A stretch of 64,000 nt of DNA from Valencia hispanica (taxonomy: Eukaryota > Chordata > Actinopteri > Cyprinodontiformes > Valenciidae): NCBI GenBank assembly GCA_963556495.2, contig OY747710.1, positions 3,792,001-3,856,000 on the forward strand, in the 5' to 3' direction. Both the position numbers and the translations under genes were made by a program. Below, in pieces: positions 1 through 12,565 of this stretch; the first letter of the stretch is position 1, and each line of letters opens with the position of its first letter. Under the pieces are notes generated by a model, which did not search any database, had not been told where the DNA came from, and saw only the letters and a list, made by a program, of their open reading frames with translations.

Positions 1-275
1 CCAGAACATCTAAACCCCCATGAGAAGTCATCTGTCAGGCGCAAAAATCCAAAACCTCATGACAAAAAGGTCTGCAGCAATCGCTCTATTTGATTACGCA
101 CAAGTGGGTGAGCATTTCAGTTCCATGTGGAGCAGGAGGAAGCTGTTAGACTGTGAGTTCAGGCCACAGCAGGAAAACTGATCATATTTTAAGTGCAATC
201 CTTTAATTCCATGTTTTTATATGTAGCTCTCTGTTCAGCTTTTTAGGATTAAATATTATCAAAAATGTAGCTTCA
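1..275 (+). repeat. Unclassified repeat family R1, copy A (cut by window edge)
   Basis: This stretch closely matches 56,430-56,710 and 40,730-40,980. All share the blocks 'aacccccatgagaagtcatc', 'tttgattacgca', 'gagcaggaggaagc' and 'agtgcaatc.tttaatt'. It is the right-hand part of a longer unit whose left part lies beyond the window edge. No coding potential or terminal repeat was seen, so the class is unknown. Confidence 0.8.
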
Positions 276-1260
276 CCTTCTCAGGTACTATGGCTTTCAG
301 GTAAGCAGGTAATACAAAGGTGGAGACATACGTTGAACTGTGCTGCAACTCAGACTTCGTCTTCACAATAAAGTAGCAGAGTGACAAATACTTTCTGTCC
401 TCCTTTTTTCATGTTAAGGATCATCATGGGAGACTAAAATGATCATTTTGTGTCTTCAGAATTTATTTGTTCACTGAAACATAAGATAATATTTACTTGA
501 GTCTAAGATAATTAAAACAGCTGGACATGCTTCCCACTTTTATGGTAAAGGAGTCCAACACTGAAGCTTGTCCTAAGAAACCTATTCAGCTAGTATACAA
601 TTTGAAATTGATTATTTGCACAGCCTGCAAGAAGAGGAGATGTTATATGAAGTACAGAAGTGTAACCAGGTAACCCGTATGTTCATCCACAGCTTCAAAA
701 CCACATATTCTGCTGTTGGAAATAGTGAGCCAAAGTATTAATAGTATTTTTTTTTTGCAGTATTTAAACTTGGTATAAAGTTTGGATATTTTGAGTCAAT
801 GAAGTTGAAAAGACAGTTTCCCAGAAGGCAATTAGTCACTGTGTCTTTCATTCTACAGTTCAGCAGAGCCACAGTTTCAGCAGAACTTCACCATCTAATG
901 GGAATACTGGCATTTTCCATCTACTGGAGCAGGGGAGAAGGATTGATTTGTAGACTAGCCAATACAGTAGGTTGTTAATCCCCCGCTTTCAGCTCATCAA
1001 CACTGAACTTTTCCAGTTGACTTGATACATCACGGATCCAAACAAGTGTCTGACTGTTTAGCAGGAGTCAAACAGGCCCTTTGTGGAGGAGTTAACTGGA
1101 AATTATATGTTGTTATGGGTTTTTATCTTCTAGCTCTTAATGTCTGGGTGAAGCCCCATAATAAAAGCTTGTTGCTTAGAGGGACAAGCCCAGCTGTGAA
1201 CATGAATGAATGCATTCAGCATTAATTTAACCCCACATTGCATGACCACTGAAAGCAATT
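276..1260. other. Intron/intergenic DNA, nothing recognised
   Basis: AT-rich sequence with only short ORFs. No exon with splice borders, RNA gene or repeat was recognised. If the sv2a assignment holds, this is intron downstream of its first coding exon. Confidence 0.4.
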
Positions 1261-1261
1261 C

Positions 1262-1562
1262 AGTTGGTCTTAAATGTTTCTGGTAAAAACCCAATTTCTA
1301 AGCTCCCCTTATATGGAAAACCCCCAGACCACTGCAAAGCTGCTGAAACACTGAGTTCCTTTAAATCAAGGCTAAAAGCTCATCTGTTTAGAGCAGCCTT
1401 TGAGTTACTGATTAATAAAACCTGGAATGTTATAATGTGTCATATGTTTATATGCTTTTAGTGTTGTTTTATTGCTGATTTTATTTTATCCCCAAATCAC
1501 CCAAAGCGCCTTGAATTGCCTTGTTGTTGAAAGTGTGCCATACCAATAAAGTTGCCTTGCCT
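1262..1562 (+). mobile_element. LINE 3' end, family with 'gccttgcct' tail
   Basis: A short open stretch reads PDHCKAAETLSSFKSRLKAHLF, typical of the extreme C-terminus of a fish non-LTR reverse transcriptase ORF. It is followed by an AT-rich 3'UTR ending in 'ccaataaagttgccttgcct'. Related tails lie at 9,060-9,340, 30,985-31,262 and 62,990-63,095, all on the plus strand. The copy is strongly 5'-truncated. Confidence 0.75.
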
Positions 1563-2143
1563 AAAAGTTCGGTTCAGCTAAAAACAAACTATTTTCTTCA
1601 TCATGAATTTAAAAAAAATAGTTTAACAATGGTAAATGCTACTGAGAAGACTAAATTGAAAGTTTAGTTATGTTTATTGTTTTAAAAGTTCTCCAAAAAT
1701 CTGATGGAAGATCCTGGATTGATTCACAGGTGAGCAGGAAGGTAAACAACAGCAACAAGCAGAGCTGGGATTCAAGGTGCTAACATGACTCGCATCCCTT
1801 CCACTAATCCAAAGCTGCCATTCTAAATCTGCATAAATGTCAGGCTTTCTGATGCTCCCACACTCGCTCACTCACTCACAGTCAGTTCCTTATTGACATC
1901 CCGTCAACAGTTTCTTCATTTCCTGAGGTCTCACCGACAAGTTGGTAGTGAGACCACTCTGAATAACTAAAAAAGGAAGAGGGTATTATACCTTCTAGGT
2001 ATAGGGGCATCTGCATTAGAATGTCATTATCACTTTTCTAACATAAAATAGCATGAAATACTTTATCTGTGTTGGATCGTTTTTCTCATAAACACATTTA
2101 AACCTCAATGAACCCCAGAACTCTGATAAAAACGCATGTTTAA
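1563..2143. other. No recognisable feature
   Basis: Non-coding sequence. I see no exon or repeat relationship inside the window. Confidence 0.4.
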
Positions 2144-2773
2144 TATAACGCACCGTTTGATAGCTATGCAGTCAAAAACTAACAGCAATACTTTGGGTTA
2201 TTTAGCTTCTCATAGGAGGAAAAAAGAGGGGATTCGTCTCTTTAATTCACCATGTCATTCATACGTTAATTTGCCGATAAGCGGAAGTGCACTATCAAAA
2301 TAAACGTCTGTATTGCTATTAAAATGGCTCGCCCTATGTTTTAAGCTGAACTGTTGGACATGTCGAGAGGAAAAGAATTGATGATAAAGAGGGATTGATG
2401 ATAAAGAGGTGCCTTAGCTTAAAAAATATTCATTTTGATTAAAAATATTCATTTTTAAGCTAAATATTTCATTTGAAGATAAGTATTTAGAAATATTTAC
2501 CAAATATGTAGATCTGAGCTAAAGATTTAGCTTGCTAACTAAATATTAGTTTAATAATAATAGTTTGTAGCTAAATATTTGACTTGCAAACTAAATAATG
2601 TAGATTGGAGCAAAATATTTAGCTTGGAACTAAAAATGTACTTTGGATGTGTGACGTTTATAAATGAATAAGTAACATGGTGAAAATATGGCTGAAAAAT
2701 GAACCCCCAGATGGGACTGGCTGAACTAACTCAAGTTTTTGCAGTTCTGTTTTGACTGCGTAACTTTACGAAC
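2144..2773. mobile_element. Fold-back/tandem-array element, decayed copy
   Basis: The left edge resembles the arm at 37,493, with 'aacagcaata', 'ttgggttatttagc' and 'cataggag'. The interior (2,410-2,640) is a degenerate array of 'ctaaatatttagcttg'-like units. The right edge carries 'tttataaatgaataa.taacatg.tgaaaatat' and 'gactgcgtaactttac', as at 39,060-39,190. The outermost right terminus is eroded. It is related to the 37.5-39.2 kb element. Confidence 0.7.
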
Positions 2774-3514
2774 AATCCAAATAATCCAACATCCATTAAA
2801 CTTAGGTTTGTCTAAGTGACAAAATCTAATGAAAATACTGACAGCATTTTCTTATAACTGCAGGTCAATTCTGCACAAAAGACAAATTTGATGCTTGGTC
2901 AACATGCTCCATCCCTGGAAATAGATCTGGATCTGCTGTGCATTGAACGTGGTCAGGCTGGTACATATTTGGTGCTGTGCTCTAAATCTGTAGACAGATG
3001 TCGATCAAAGGTAAATTCTGATTTTAAAACTAACCATTAAAAACTGGAAACTCAATGACTGGCTGTTAAAACCTTAAAGCTCATGTTAATTTATGTCTAC
3101 AAACAGCGGATCTGCAGCTTTGGCTCCAGTCAATGATGTCAAACATACTCAAATGCAGCCTTAATTAAACACTTTTTCATCAGCATGTTGGTATTTTTAG
3201 CTGTCTACCAATACAGACCTTGATAGCATGCAAAGAAGGGAAACTTACTGTGAACCTCTCCACACTGTAAGCATAAAGAATATAAGAGAAACTAACACAT
3301 AGTATAACTGTCAGAAGGCAGAATGCAAATGTTGAAGGATGAACATACTAATTCAAGACTTGACCTCATAAATAAAGACGTGGAAAAGGAATGTGAGTGG
3401 CAACTAAAAGAATCAAAAAAGAATAAGTCACAATTTATTGCCTTGTAAAAGCTCTTCGGAACTAAGTTACAACCAAAAACTTGATTTTCTTTAAATCACA
3501 GATGATTTTCATCC
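2774..3514. other. No recognisable feature
   Basis: AT-rich DNA with no supported ORF, exon border or repeat match within the window. Confidence 0.35.
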
Positions 3515-3690
3515 ATTCTGACTGAGCTTAAGCAATTCTGAAGGAAACAATGTGCCAGATATTTCAGTCTCTAGATGAAAGGCCTGGTAGAGACATGCTC
3601 TATCACAGCTCAGTAAAAATACATAGAAAACTTTGATTGTAACGTGACAGAATGTGGAAAGGTTAAAGGCATATAAAATATTCTGCGAGG
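3515..3690 (+). mobile_element. Tc1-like element relic (3' end)
   Basis: The blocks 'tttcagtctctagatg', 'ctggtagagacat', 'gattgtaacgtgacagaatg' and 'tggaaaggttaaa' match the transposase C-terminus and 3' terminal repeat of the intact Tc1 copy at 51,980-52,262, with the interior deleted. No reading frame survives. Confidence 0.6.
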
Positions 3691-3994
3691 CATCGTAAAA
3701 GGTATTGTCAGCCTGACAAGTCTGAGGTAGATGATCTTATCTGAGCACCAAGGATGGAAGCTGTTGACCCAAATGAAATCAAGAGGGATGCCCTTGCTTT
3801 TCAGATCAAACAGCCTTTTGAAGGCCTTTATTGAATTAAATTAAATTACTCGTTTTCTTCATCTGTTAGTGACTCATTCAGTCTTTGTGGTGAGGAAAAC
3901 CGCAGCTCTGAACTCACTAAGAGGTGACATTTCACGTCTATGTTCAATCGATTGCAGGAGAATCTGCATTCATGAACAAAAATTAGTCATTTTA
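3691..3994. other. No recognisable feature
   Basis: Short AT-rich spacer between the Tc1 relic and the palindromic region. No coding signal was seen. Confidence 0.35.
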
Positions 3995-4270
3995 AAATCT
4001 CAAAACATCTGTGTGTGAGCAATACTTGATTTGTATACTTGTGTTTGCGTGTAACTTTCGGTAGTTGTATGTGTAAAACATGATTTGTAGCCCATAAGAA
4101 ACATTTTGTACATGTCTTCGAGTACTTGCCATTGTGTGTTCAAATGTACACACAAATATCAAGAAAGTACGAGTACAAAATACATTTACATACGCACAAT
4201 TTCAAATTACACTAACTTAAAACTAACTACAAATTCAAAACAGCTACAACGCATACAAATCGTTAAATAG
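3995..4270. repeat. Imperfect palindromic miniature element
   Basis: The centre near 4,143 folds back: 'cttgccattgtgtgttcaaa' on the left pairs with 'gtacacacaaatatcaag' on the right. The pairing continues outward with 'tgtacaaaa'-type and 'tacaaatc'-type blocks on both sides. It resembles a decayed fold-back miniature element. Class unknown. Confidence 0.45.
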
Positions 4271-4340
4271 GTTTGCACCAATCGGCTGATACACACAGAC
4301 AAATTCACATTTACACACAGATCAAGGCTACAAGTGCACG

Positions 4341-4524
4341 AGGGGTTTTGAGACTCATTTCACGTCTCCAGATTGGTGCGTACATGATGCCTTTAAATGC
4401 TGCTAGAATGCTGGGTCATCTGAGTTTTTTTATCACTTTCCTTTTAAACTTGTTGAAGTGGCAAAGGCGTTTGTCTGTGAAAAAAAAGAATAGCTCATTA
4501 CCCCTCAGTTGTAACGCGTAGACC
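4341..4524 (+). repeat. Repeat family R2, copy 1
   Basis: It matches the reverse complement of 8,861-9,034 over its whole length. Shared blocks are 'acgtctccagattggtgcgt', 'gctgggtcatctgagtttt', 'gttgaagtg' and 'cgtttgtctg.gaaaaaaa'. It has no ORF of note. The pair forms an inverted repeat around 4.3 kb of nested LINE/Tc1 DNA. Confidence 0.75.
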
Positions 4525-5260
<736 letters not shown>

Positions 5261-5796
5261 CATACCAGCCTGGGATGGTAGCTGCACTGCCAACAACAAA
5301 AAGACCCTGCAGCGGAGAGTGAATGCAGCCAGTAGGATCAATGGTGTCCCACTCCCCTCCCTTACAGAAATATACAAAACCCGTCTCACCCGGAAAGCTA
5401 CCAACATCGCGAAGGACCCCACCCACCCTTCTTACCCCCTGTTCAGTCTCCTGCCATCTGGGAGGAGGTACCGGAGCCTAAGGGCCAGATCTCACAGAGT
5501 GGGTAACAGCTTTATCCATCAGGCTGTCAGGAAGCTGAACTCCCAACAAACACTTCCACTAATTGCCCTCCCATCATGACTGGCCACTACACTGGCACCA
5601 GCCAGTTTCAAATAAACGGCTGCTATTGCAGTGGACACAGTTGTGTCCCAGAATACGTCACAGCTCATCTGACCTCTGTGAGGTCTTTTATGTTCATGTT
5701 TTTTGTTACATTATGTGTATTTTATCATATAGTATTCTTACTTTTCCATTTCTAGTTTGGATCAGGTCACTTTATGCATATGTGTAAATGAATGTA
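5261..5796 (+). mobile_element. L2/Rex1-type LINE 3' fragment, left part
   Basis: One frame, ending at 5,579, reads YIPAWDG..., [35 protein letters not shown], then [14 protein letters not shown] and [10 protein letters not shown]. This is the C-terminal end of reverse transcriptase ORFs of the L2/Rex1 (CR1) group in fish. The 3'UTR is split by the Tc1 insertion and resumes at 7,276, ending in 'gggattaataaag' and (ATTC)n near 7,402. It is 5'-truncated at the microsatellite. Confidence 0.8.
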
Positions 5797-7275
5797 AACT
5801 CAGCAAAAAAGAAACATCCCTTTTTCAGGACTGTGTATTTCAACAATGTTGTAAAAATCCAAATAACTTTACAGATCTTCATTGTAAAGGGTTTAAACAA
5901 TGTTTTCCATGCATGTTCAATTAACCATAATCAATTAATTAACATGCACCTGTGGAATGGTCGTTAAGACCTTAACAGCTTACAGAAAGTAGGCATTTAA
6001 GGTCACAGTTCTAAAAACGCAGGACACTCAAGAGACTTGTCTACCGACTGTGAAAAACACCCAAAGAAAGATGCCCAGGGTCCCTGCTCATCTGCGTGAA
6101 CGTGCATTAGGCATGCTGCGGGGAGGCATGAGGACTGCTGATGTGGCTAATGTCCGCACTGTGAGACGCCTAAGACAGCGCTACAAGGAGACAGGAAGGA
6201 CAGCTGATCATCCTCGCAGTGGAAGACCACGTGTAACAACACCTGCACAGGATCGGTATATCCGAATATCACACCTGCATGACAGGTACAGGATGGCCAC
6301 AACAACTGCCCGAGTCACACCAGGAACACACAATCCCTTCCATCAGTGCTCAGACTGTCCGCAATAGGCTGAGAGAGGCTGGACTGAGGGCTTGTAGGCC
6401 TGTTGTAAGGCAGGTCCTTACCAGACATCACCAGCAACAACGCCGCCTATGGGCACAAACCCACCTTCGCTGGACCAGACAGGAGTGGCAAAAAGTGCTC
6501 TTCACTGATGAGTCACGATTTTGTCTCACCAGGGGTGATGGACGGATTGGTGTTTATCGTCGAAGGAATGAGCATTACACCGAGGCCTGTACCCTGGAGC
6601 GGGATGGATTTGGAGGTGGGGGGTCCGTCATGGTCTGGGGCGGTATATCACATCACCATCGGACTGAGCTTGTTGTCATTGCAGGCAATCTCAATGCCTT
6701 GCGGTACAGGGAAGAGATCCTCCTCCCTCATGTGGTACCCTTTATGCATGCTCATCCGGACATGATCCTCCAGCAGGACAATGCCACCAGCCATACTGCT
6801 CGTTCTGTGCGTGAGTTTCTGCATGACAGCAATGTCAGTGTTCTGCCATGGCCAGCGAAGAGCCCGGATCTCAATCCCATTGAGCACGTCTGGGACCTGT
6901 TGGATCGCAGGGTGAGGGCTAGGGCCATTCCCCCCAGAAATGTCCAGGAACTTGCAAGTGCCTTGGTGGAAGAGTGGGGTAACATCTCACAGCAAGAACT
7001 GACAAATCTGCTCCAGTCCATGAGGAGGAGATGCACTGCAGTACTTCAAGCAGCTGGTGGCCACACCAGATACTGACTGCTACTTTTGATTTTGAGCCTC
7101 CCTTCATTCAAGGACACATTATTCTATTTCTGTTAGTCACATGTCTGTGAAACATTTTTAGTTTATGTCTTATGGTGTTGACTCTTTTAGTGTTCATACA
7201 AATATTTACACACATTAAGTTTACTAAAAGTAAAAACAGTTGAAAGTCAGAGGACGTTTCTTTTTTTGCTGAGTT
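5797..7275 (+). mobile_element. Tc1/mariner element inserted in LINE 3'UTR
   Basis: The terminal inverted repeats begin 'aactcagcaaaaaagaaac' and end with the matching 'gtttctttttttgctgagtt'. Both ends are flanked by the TA dinucleotide expected for Tc1 (5,795-5,796 and 7,276-7,277). Length is about 1.48 kb, normal for the family, and the transposase lies inside. The LINE sequence continues on both sides, so this insertion is younger than the LINE. Confidence 0.93.
6050..7076 (+). pseudogene. Tc1-like DD34E transposase, frameshifted
   Basis: A cut-and-paste transposase acting on its own terminal repeats. The N-terminal part (6,050-about 6,335) holds a paired-type helix-turn-helix region with VRTVRRLRQRYKETG and the GRPR hinge. 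The C-terminal part (about 6,338-7,076) holds the catalytic core: FTDESRF, QQDNATSHTA and SPDLNPIEHVWD. The second Asp and the Glu are separated by exactly 34 residues, so the triad is intact. One extra base near 6,337 shifts the frame between the two parts. The first helix-turn-helix also looks several residues short just before NVRTV, compared with what I expect for the family (from memory). The protein is therefore not made as a unit, though the terminal repeats could still be acted on in trans. Confidence 0.9.
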
Positions 7276-7402
7276 TATGTGTATGTGTGCACGTACAAAT
7301 GTATGTGTGTACATATGTGTTGTTTATATGTTCTTTCACGGGTTGTACTGGAAACTGAATTTCCCCCTTGTGGGATTAATAAAGTATTCATTCATTCATT
7401 TC
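7276..7402 (+). mobile_element. LINE 3' fragment, right part
   Basis: This continues the LINE 3'UTR interrupted at 5,796. It ends in 'ttgtgggattaataaagtat' followed by (ATTC)n, the short tandem tail usual for L2/Rex1-like elements. Confidence 0.7.
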
Positions 7403-7606
7403 ATGTATATATATGTGTATGTACAGTATGTACGTATGTGGGTGTATATATGTATTTTATTATCCTTTATATTTCTCCACTTTTAATGTTTATTCTTATT
7501 TGTATGCCTACACCGTGCTGGACATAAGCTAAATGAAATTTTGCTTTCTCTATGTGTACTTTGGATGTAGAGCAGAATTGACAATAAAACTTACTTTGAC
7601 AATAAA
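7403..7606 (+). repeat. Second LINE-like 3' tail
   Basis: A TATG-rich stretch is followed by 'gctggacataagctaaatga' and the tail 'gacaataaaacttactttga'. This resembles the 3'UTR of a different fish LINE. No coding part is left. Confidence 0.5.
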
Positions 7607-8860
7607 GGCCAAACGTTTATGTTTACACCACTGCAGGCCAGACAGAATTCACTATTCTCCACAGGTGCCTCAGTCCTGGACATTATGTCTCCTGAGGATG
7701 AGCTTTAACATGTTACAGAGGATGGAGGGAGGGGGGCATGGGCGATGCTCTCTGGTAGAACCAGCTGTCTGCTGAATATGTCTTGCAGCTGTCGATTGAG
7801 CCATCCCTGGACGATGTTGTGGACAGTACGAAGAAGCTACCCAAGGCACTCTGAAGACCACCCTGTATGATGTTCCACTCATCAACAAGAAAAGACTGGT
7901 CATTGGTTTCAGTTGCAGCACTCCATCCACATCACTGATTTTTCTTCAGTAGATCCAGCAAAATTGCCAAAGACGTCCTGTTTCTTCAATTTAAGTGTAA
8001 AGGATGGTCCAGGAAGAGGTCCTCCATCCTCCATGAAAAACTAGCCACAGCTACACAATAATTACTCCTTCTGTAAATGTTTTTGATTCTTACCAATTTT
8101 CTTTTCATTCATTAGTTATTTTTAATTGTTCCAAGAGCCTAAATGAGAATAAAACAGTTGATAAAATGAATTAATGAGAATTACTAGCTGTTTCAATCAG
8201 TTTATTCATAACAAATAGCAACTAGATATCAAATGTGACTAGTACAAATAAATTCAAACAGAAAACAGACTATCCATCCTGTCCCTGATCTCCTGAGCTC
8301 TCCTCTCATCAGCCTCCATTCGCTACCTGATGTAAACAACAGAGAAAATCAAGAATCACAGTTGACAAACAGAACAACAGAAACTTTTAGGAAATGCACA
8401 TGTATCAACTTGAGCAGTTAAAAATCATATCTTCATTACACATGTACATACAGTAGGCTACTTTTCTTGCAATCTCTCCATTTGTTATTGGCCTGCAAGA
8501 GGATGACCTTCGCCTGCGGGTCCATCTTATCCAGAATTGTCCTCATAACATAGACAGAAAATGAGTGAGGATAGAAGCACGATAACTGTGTTAATTTGTG
8601 AATGCAAAACTATCGTTTTTGAAGCAGAACACATGGGAATCTATACTCTACTGAGATCACATGTTCTGCAGGGTTTGAAGATTAATAAAACTGTACTGTA
8701 AGCATAAGGTGTGTAACTGGATTTATTCTTCTACCTCCATGCCCCAGTGACCGAATTCTTTGCCCCAGCCACGAGGTTATTGTTTCTCTTAAAAGAAGCA
8801 GTCAATTCTTTGGCGCCTAAAACACATGACAATTTTTGAATTTTAAAAAGTAAACGTCAG
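7607..8860. other. Non-coding; possible ancient transposon-derived DNA
   Basis: An 86-codon minus-strand ORF (7,670-7,930) has no recognised motif. Near 8,480-8,555 the minus strand reads MRTILDKMDPQAKVILLQANNK, which hints at a transposon-associated exon but is too short to assign. Otherwise nothing was recognised. Confidence 0.3.
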
Positions 8861-9034
8861 TCCATGTGTTATAACTAAGGGGTGCTGAGATATTAGTTTT
8901 TTTCTCAGACAAACGTCTTTGACACTTCAACAACACCTTTAGAGGGAAAGGGATAAGAAAACTCAGATGACCCAGCATTTAAACGCATAATGTACGCACC
9001 AATCTGGAGACGTAAACCGAGTCTCACAACCCAC
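8861..9034 (-). repeat. Repeat family R2, copy 2 (inverted)
   Basis: This is the reverse complement of the sequence at 4,341-4,524, with scattered substitutions and a small indel. See copy 1. Confidence 0.75.
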
Positions 9035-9059
9035 TTTTATCTCCATATTCTTCTTTTTT

Positions 9060-9342
9060 GAGCAAAAAACTCCTTTTAAATCAAAATTAAAAACTTATCT
9101 GTTTAGAATTGCCTTTGAGTAAACGATTAATGTCGTATGTGTTCATGCTTTATTGCTTTATTGCTGCTTTTCATGCTTTATTGTGTATCATGTGTTGTGT
9201 GTGTCTCATCCTAAATTGCTGCTTTTGATTTCCAATTGTTATATTCTATGTTTTTCTTTATCACCAAATCAAAGCACCTTGAATTACCCTGTTGTTAACA
9301 GTGTGCTATACCAATACAATTGCCTTGCCTTGCCTACTGATC
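9060..9342 (+). mobile_element. LINE 3' end, 'gccttgcct' tail family
   Basis: A decayed 'cttttaaatcaaaattaaaaactt.tctgtttaga' segment (the SFKSRLKTHLFR region in other copies) is followed by the AT-rich 3'UTR and 'ccaatacaattgccttgcct'. Same family as 1,262-1,562. Confidence 0.7.
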
Positions 9343-11229
9343 CACATGATTTACACATCCACACATTTAGACTTTTTATTTTGAGTCAGGTAATGTCTAA
9401 TATTTACATTTATCTGATGATCTGTAACATTTCAGGCTCCCCACAAACAACAAAATAAACAGAAGGGGTTATATTTTATAGAGTGAGCTTTGACTTTAGT
9501 GATGCAAAAAGCAGGAGAAATAATCTGGAAAAGGTGTGAAAGGATCTAGGCAAAGCTGAGCATCTCAACCAGAAGTGGTGGGAGGAGGAGATAGAGAGCA
9601 TGAAAAGAGGAGTAAAATGTAAAAAAAGGGAAAGGGAAGGGAGGGGTGGACAGCGGCGAGTCTATGCTGTGACAGCGCTCCCCGAGGCTCAGGGATGGTG
9701 TATTCATGTGGATGTGTGTGGAGGAAAATGAAAGAAAGAAAAAACTGTGCACCACTGCAGAATTGTTGAGTCTGTGTGGATGGGGATGGTGAGTGGGAGG
9801 AGGAGAGACAGGGGTCACTATTAATAGCTGGTTTACCCCGTTCTGCATGCAGACATTTTTCGACTGAAGAAGTGACAGAGTTCCAATAAATCTATACCAA
9901 ATTCAGTTTTTAGTTTGGGTTTTTAGTTTCTTTGTACAAATAAAGCATATAATTGAAAATAAACATAAAATACAAGCATGCAGCTTCTACTCTGATGTGC
10001 ATCAAAAAATTGTTGCAATGATTATGGCAGCATAGCAAAAGAATCCAGTCTTTCCTCATGCCAGCCTGTCCCAGAGGAACCAGTAAATCGGACAGGCCTA
10101 GCTAGATCTGCCATCTTTTCTTCCTCCCATCTGTTTCCCTTCATCCATGATTTCCCTCACGAAATCCATGAAAAGGTCAAACAGACATTTTAATGCAGAA
10201 AGGTTCCTGAATGCTGCAGGAAAATGGTCCAGCAACACTGCAGTGACTACACAGAGGCAATACATAACACAGCAAAGCTAGCAGGCTTGCAAAAGGACAG
10301 GAATTTCTCAGACAGCAAAAGCATTTAGGCTTAGTGTTCGCTGCAGAACTTTGGGCCCTTTTCTGTGCAGAACCACTCGTTTATGTGTTTCTAATAAAGT
10401 GGCTACGGCAGCTGCAACCACTGCAGCTTCATGAGAAGGGCAAATCAATGACAACCAGTGTGTTTTTCCTCCGGCTCACTGAGCATCAACGTTGCATCAC
10501 GATTTCAGTGTCACTCTGAATTCCAGGCTGCTCGTTTTCTTTCTTGATCAAATATCCCTGAATGTTCCTTGGAAACTTGCCTTTGGAACCCTCCTCAACA
10601 AAAAGAGAAGATGGTGCCTAATGAAATGAGCCAGTACAGCCTCCGCCTGTGAACTCCTCCTCTCAGGGATCATCTGACAGTCTGCTGTCGTGAGTGGCGT
10701 AAACATTTTGGAAGCGCCGATGCAGCTCACACACGTGCAGAGGCTCCTCCACTACGTGCACTCCGTGTTGCATGCAAACAATGCATGATGCGAACACAGT
10801 GCTTCAGGTTAGACTGCATGCTGATTGAGCGCTCAGGAGGGTGGGGGTGAGGGGAGGGAACAGCTGGAAATCAGGGGATGTAGAGAAGTTGGAGCAAAAA
10901 AACAAAAAGGCCTCTCCAGCAACGAGTCAGACGTGTTGCGTAACGAGCACAGGAGAGGATGGAGGCCGCTCATGTCTCCTAACTGAATCCTTCACCCATA
11001 AATACTCGAGTATTTTCATAATTTAACCACTGAAATTTTCTGTTTTTGTTGAATTCGTATATAGACTATAGCAATCCTGCAGCATGCTGCAGGAGCTGAC
11101 ATTAACTCTAAACATCATGGTGAGATCAGCTGCAACACTGCCTTTAAAAGCTCCCTGCAGTGCAAAATGTACAAAGACCTGGAAAAATCTTTCCTCGGAA
11201 ATCTGTAGTGTAGGATAGCTCATTAAATC
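9343..11229. other. Intron/intergenic DNA, no gene recognised
   Basis: Several 60-100 codon ORFs exist on both strands, but none has a recognisable domain or splice context. The 10,560-10,860 part is less AT-rich than its surroundings and could hold conserved regulatory sequence. That cannot be judged from one sequence. Confidence 0.35.
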
Positions 11230-11660
11230 CTTGATTAGCTGTTCTGAAAGTCATCCTGGAAAACTACCGCCGATCTGGACGTACCCCTGCCTATGGAGCA
11301 GCCCTAAAAATGGTCCCTAAAGAGGACCAGAGACCAGCACAGATCAGGAATGATCTTCAAGATGAGCTCAAACACAAGATATTTCTGTTTAAAGTGACAC
11401 ATCTCTTTCTCAAGTTCTGAATGTAACGCTTCTGTTTTTTTTCTTTAAGTCTGATTGTTTTGTTTTTTTGTGAGGGGGGGTTGTCCCTTTTATTGATATG
11501 AATCATGATTCTTTTAGCAGTTTTCTTGAATCAGAGTGAAATCCTTCTAGCAGAGGTGGTTAGCTACCCTACTTTTCATTTTTGTGGCTTTTTGTAGTTG
11601 GTAAAGCACTCTGAGGTCATACTAAAAGTGCTCCATAAATAAAGTTTTCATTAACCAAAA
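11230..11660 (+). mobile_element. LINE-type 3' fragment
   Basis: A broken frame around 'gagctcaaacacaagatatttctgtttaaa' matches the SxLKxxLFxxK end of LINE ORFs. The tail 'aaagcactctgaggtcatac' and 'gctccataaataaagtttt' is a typical fish LINE 3' end. Confidence 0.55.
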
Positions 11661-12237
11661 ATAATTACTGTCAATAATCATTGTTTTTGCTTTTCTCACC
11701 ATTCCATTCATGTCATTACCTGTTGAAGCTCTTCCACTCTAGGAGGCGCTACAGTGCCCTCAAACATTGAACTAACAAACCAAGGCATTTTTTAAGTTAC
11801 CTAATGCTGTTTATTATAGGGACTAGAATCTCACTGTGCAACTGCAAAGAATCATCCTTCCCATTTATGCCAATAAATACTGTGCCATCTTCAGGCTTCT
11901 TGCACTTAAAAATGAGCTTGCACCGACTCCCCTGTGGAAGTGCTGCTGCCTGCAGGGCACACCTCCATATTTTTTCAGATGATGCAGATTTAACGCACAC
12001 ACCATGAGGGAGTCACTGTAGTTGTGACACAGCTGTGATGAGAGTCAGCCCCTCTGAGGCCTTGTTCTCAATCAGAAACAACGGAAAGGCTCCATCTAAG
12101 TCATATACGCTCTTGTTTAAGTGAATGGGTTTAAGTTTCTTTAAGTTAATCCAACACAGTTAGATTTAGAAAATTGATCATCATTTAAATGATAAGAAAG
12201 CATAAAGATAAAACATTCAGCTATGTATCTGTCATTT
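11661..12237. other. No supported gene
   Basis: A 67-codon ORF is open on both strands around 11,797-12,007. It has no recognisable domain and no splice borders, so I do not call it. Confidence 0.35.
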
Positions 12238-12565
12238 ACAATAATCCATCCATACATTGTCTATACCCACTTATCCTTACAGGGCTGGAGTCTATCTCTA
12301 GCTGTAACTGGCTGAGAGGCAGGGTTCACACAAGTTGCGAGTCCAACCATGCACACACAATCACACCTAAGGGCATCATGAGGAACCAATTAACCCAGCA
12401 GTCATGTTTTGGACTGTGGGAGGAAGCTAAAGTACCCCGAGAGAACCGACACATGCACAGGGAAAACATGCAAACTCCATGCAAAAAGACCAACGGCCAA
12501 GATTCAAACCTGAGACCTTCTTCCTGCAAGGCAATAGTGCAACCAACTAAAGTACCGTGTATCGC
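12238..12565 (+). repeat. Common fish SINE/RTE-tail repeat
   Basis: It begins 'atccatccatacattgtcta' and holds 'cttatccttacagggctgga', 'ttttggactgtgggaggaag' and 'acatgcaaactccatgcaa'. These are the signature blocks of a very abundant fish repeat thought to derive from an RTE-type LINE tail. A second partial copy is at 33,110-33,330. Confidence 0.75.

Noticed and set aside
11797..12007. 67-codon ORF open on both strands.
   Set aside because: No domain, no splice context, and a length expected by chance.
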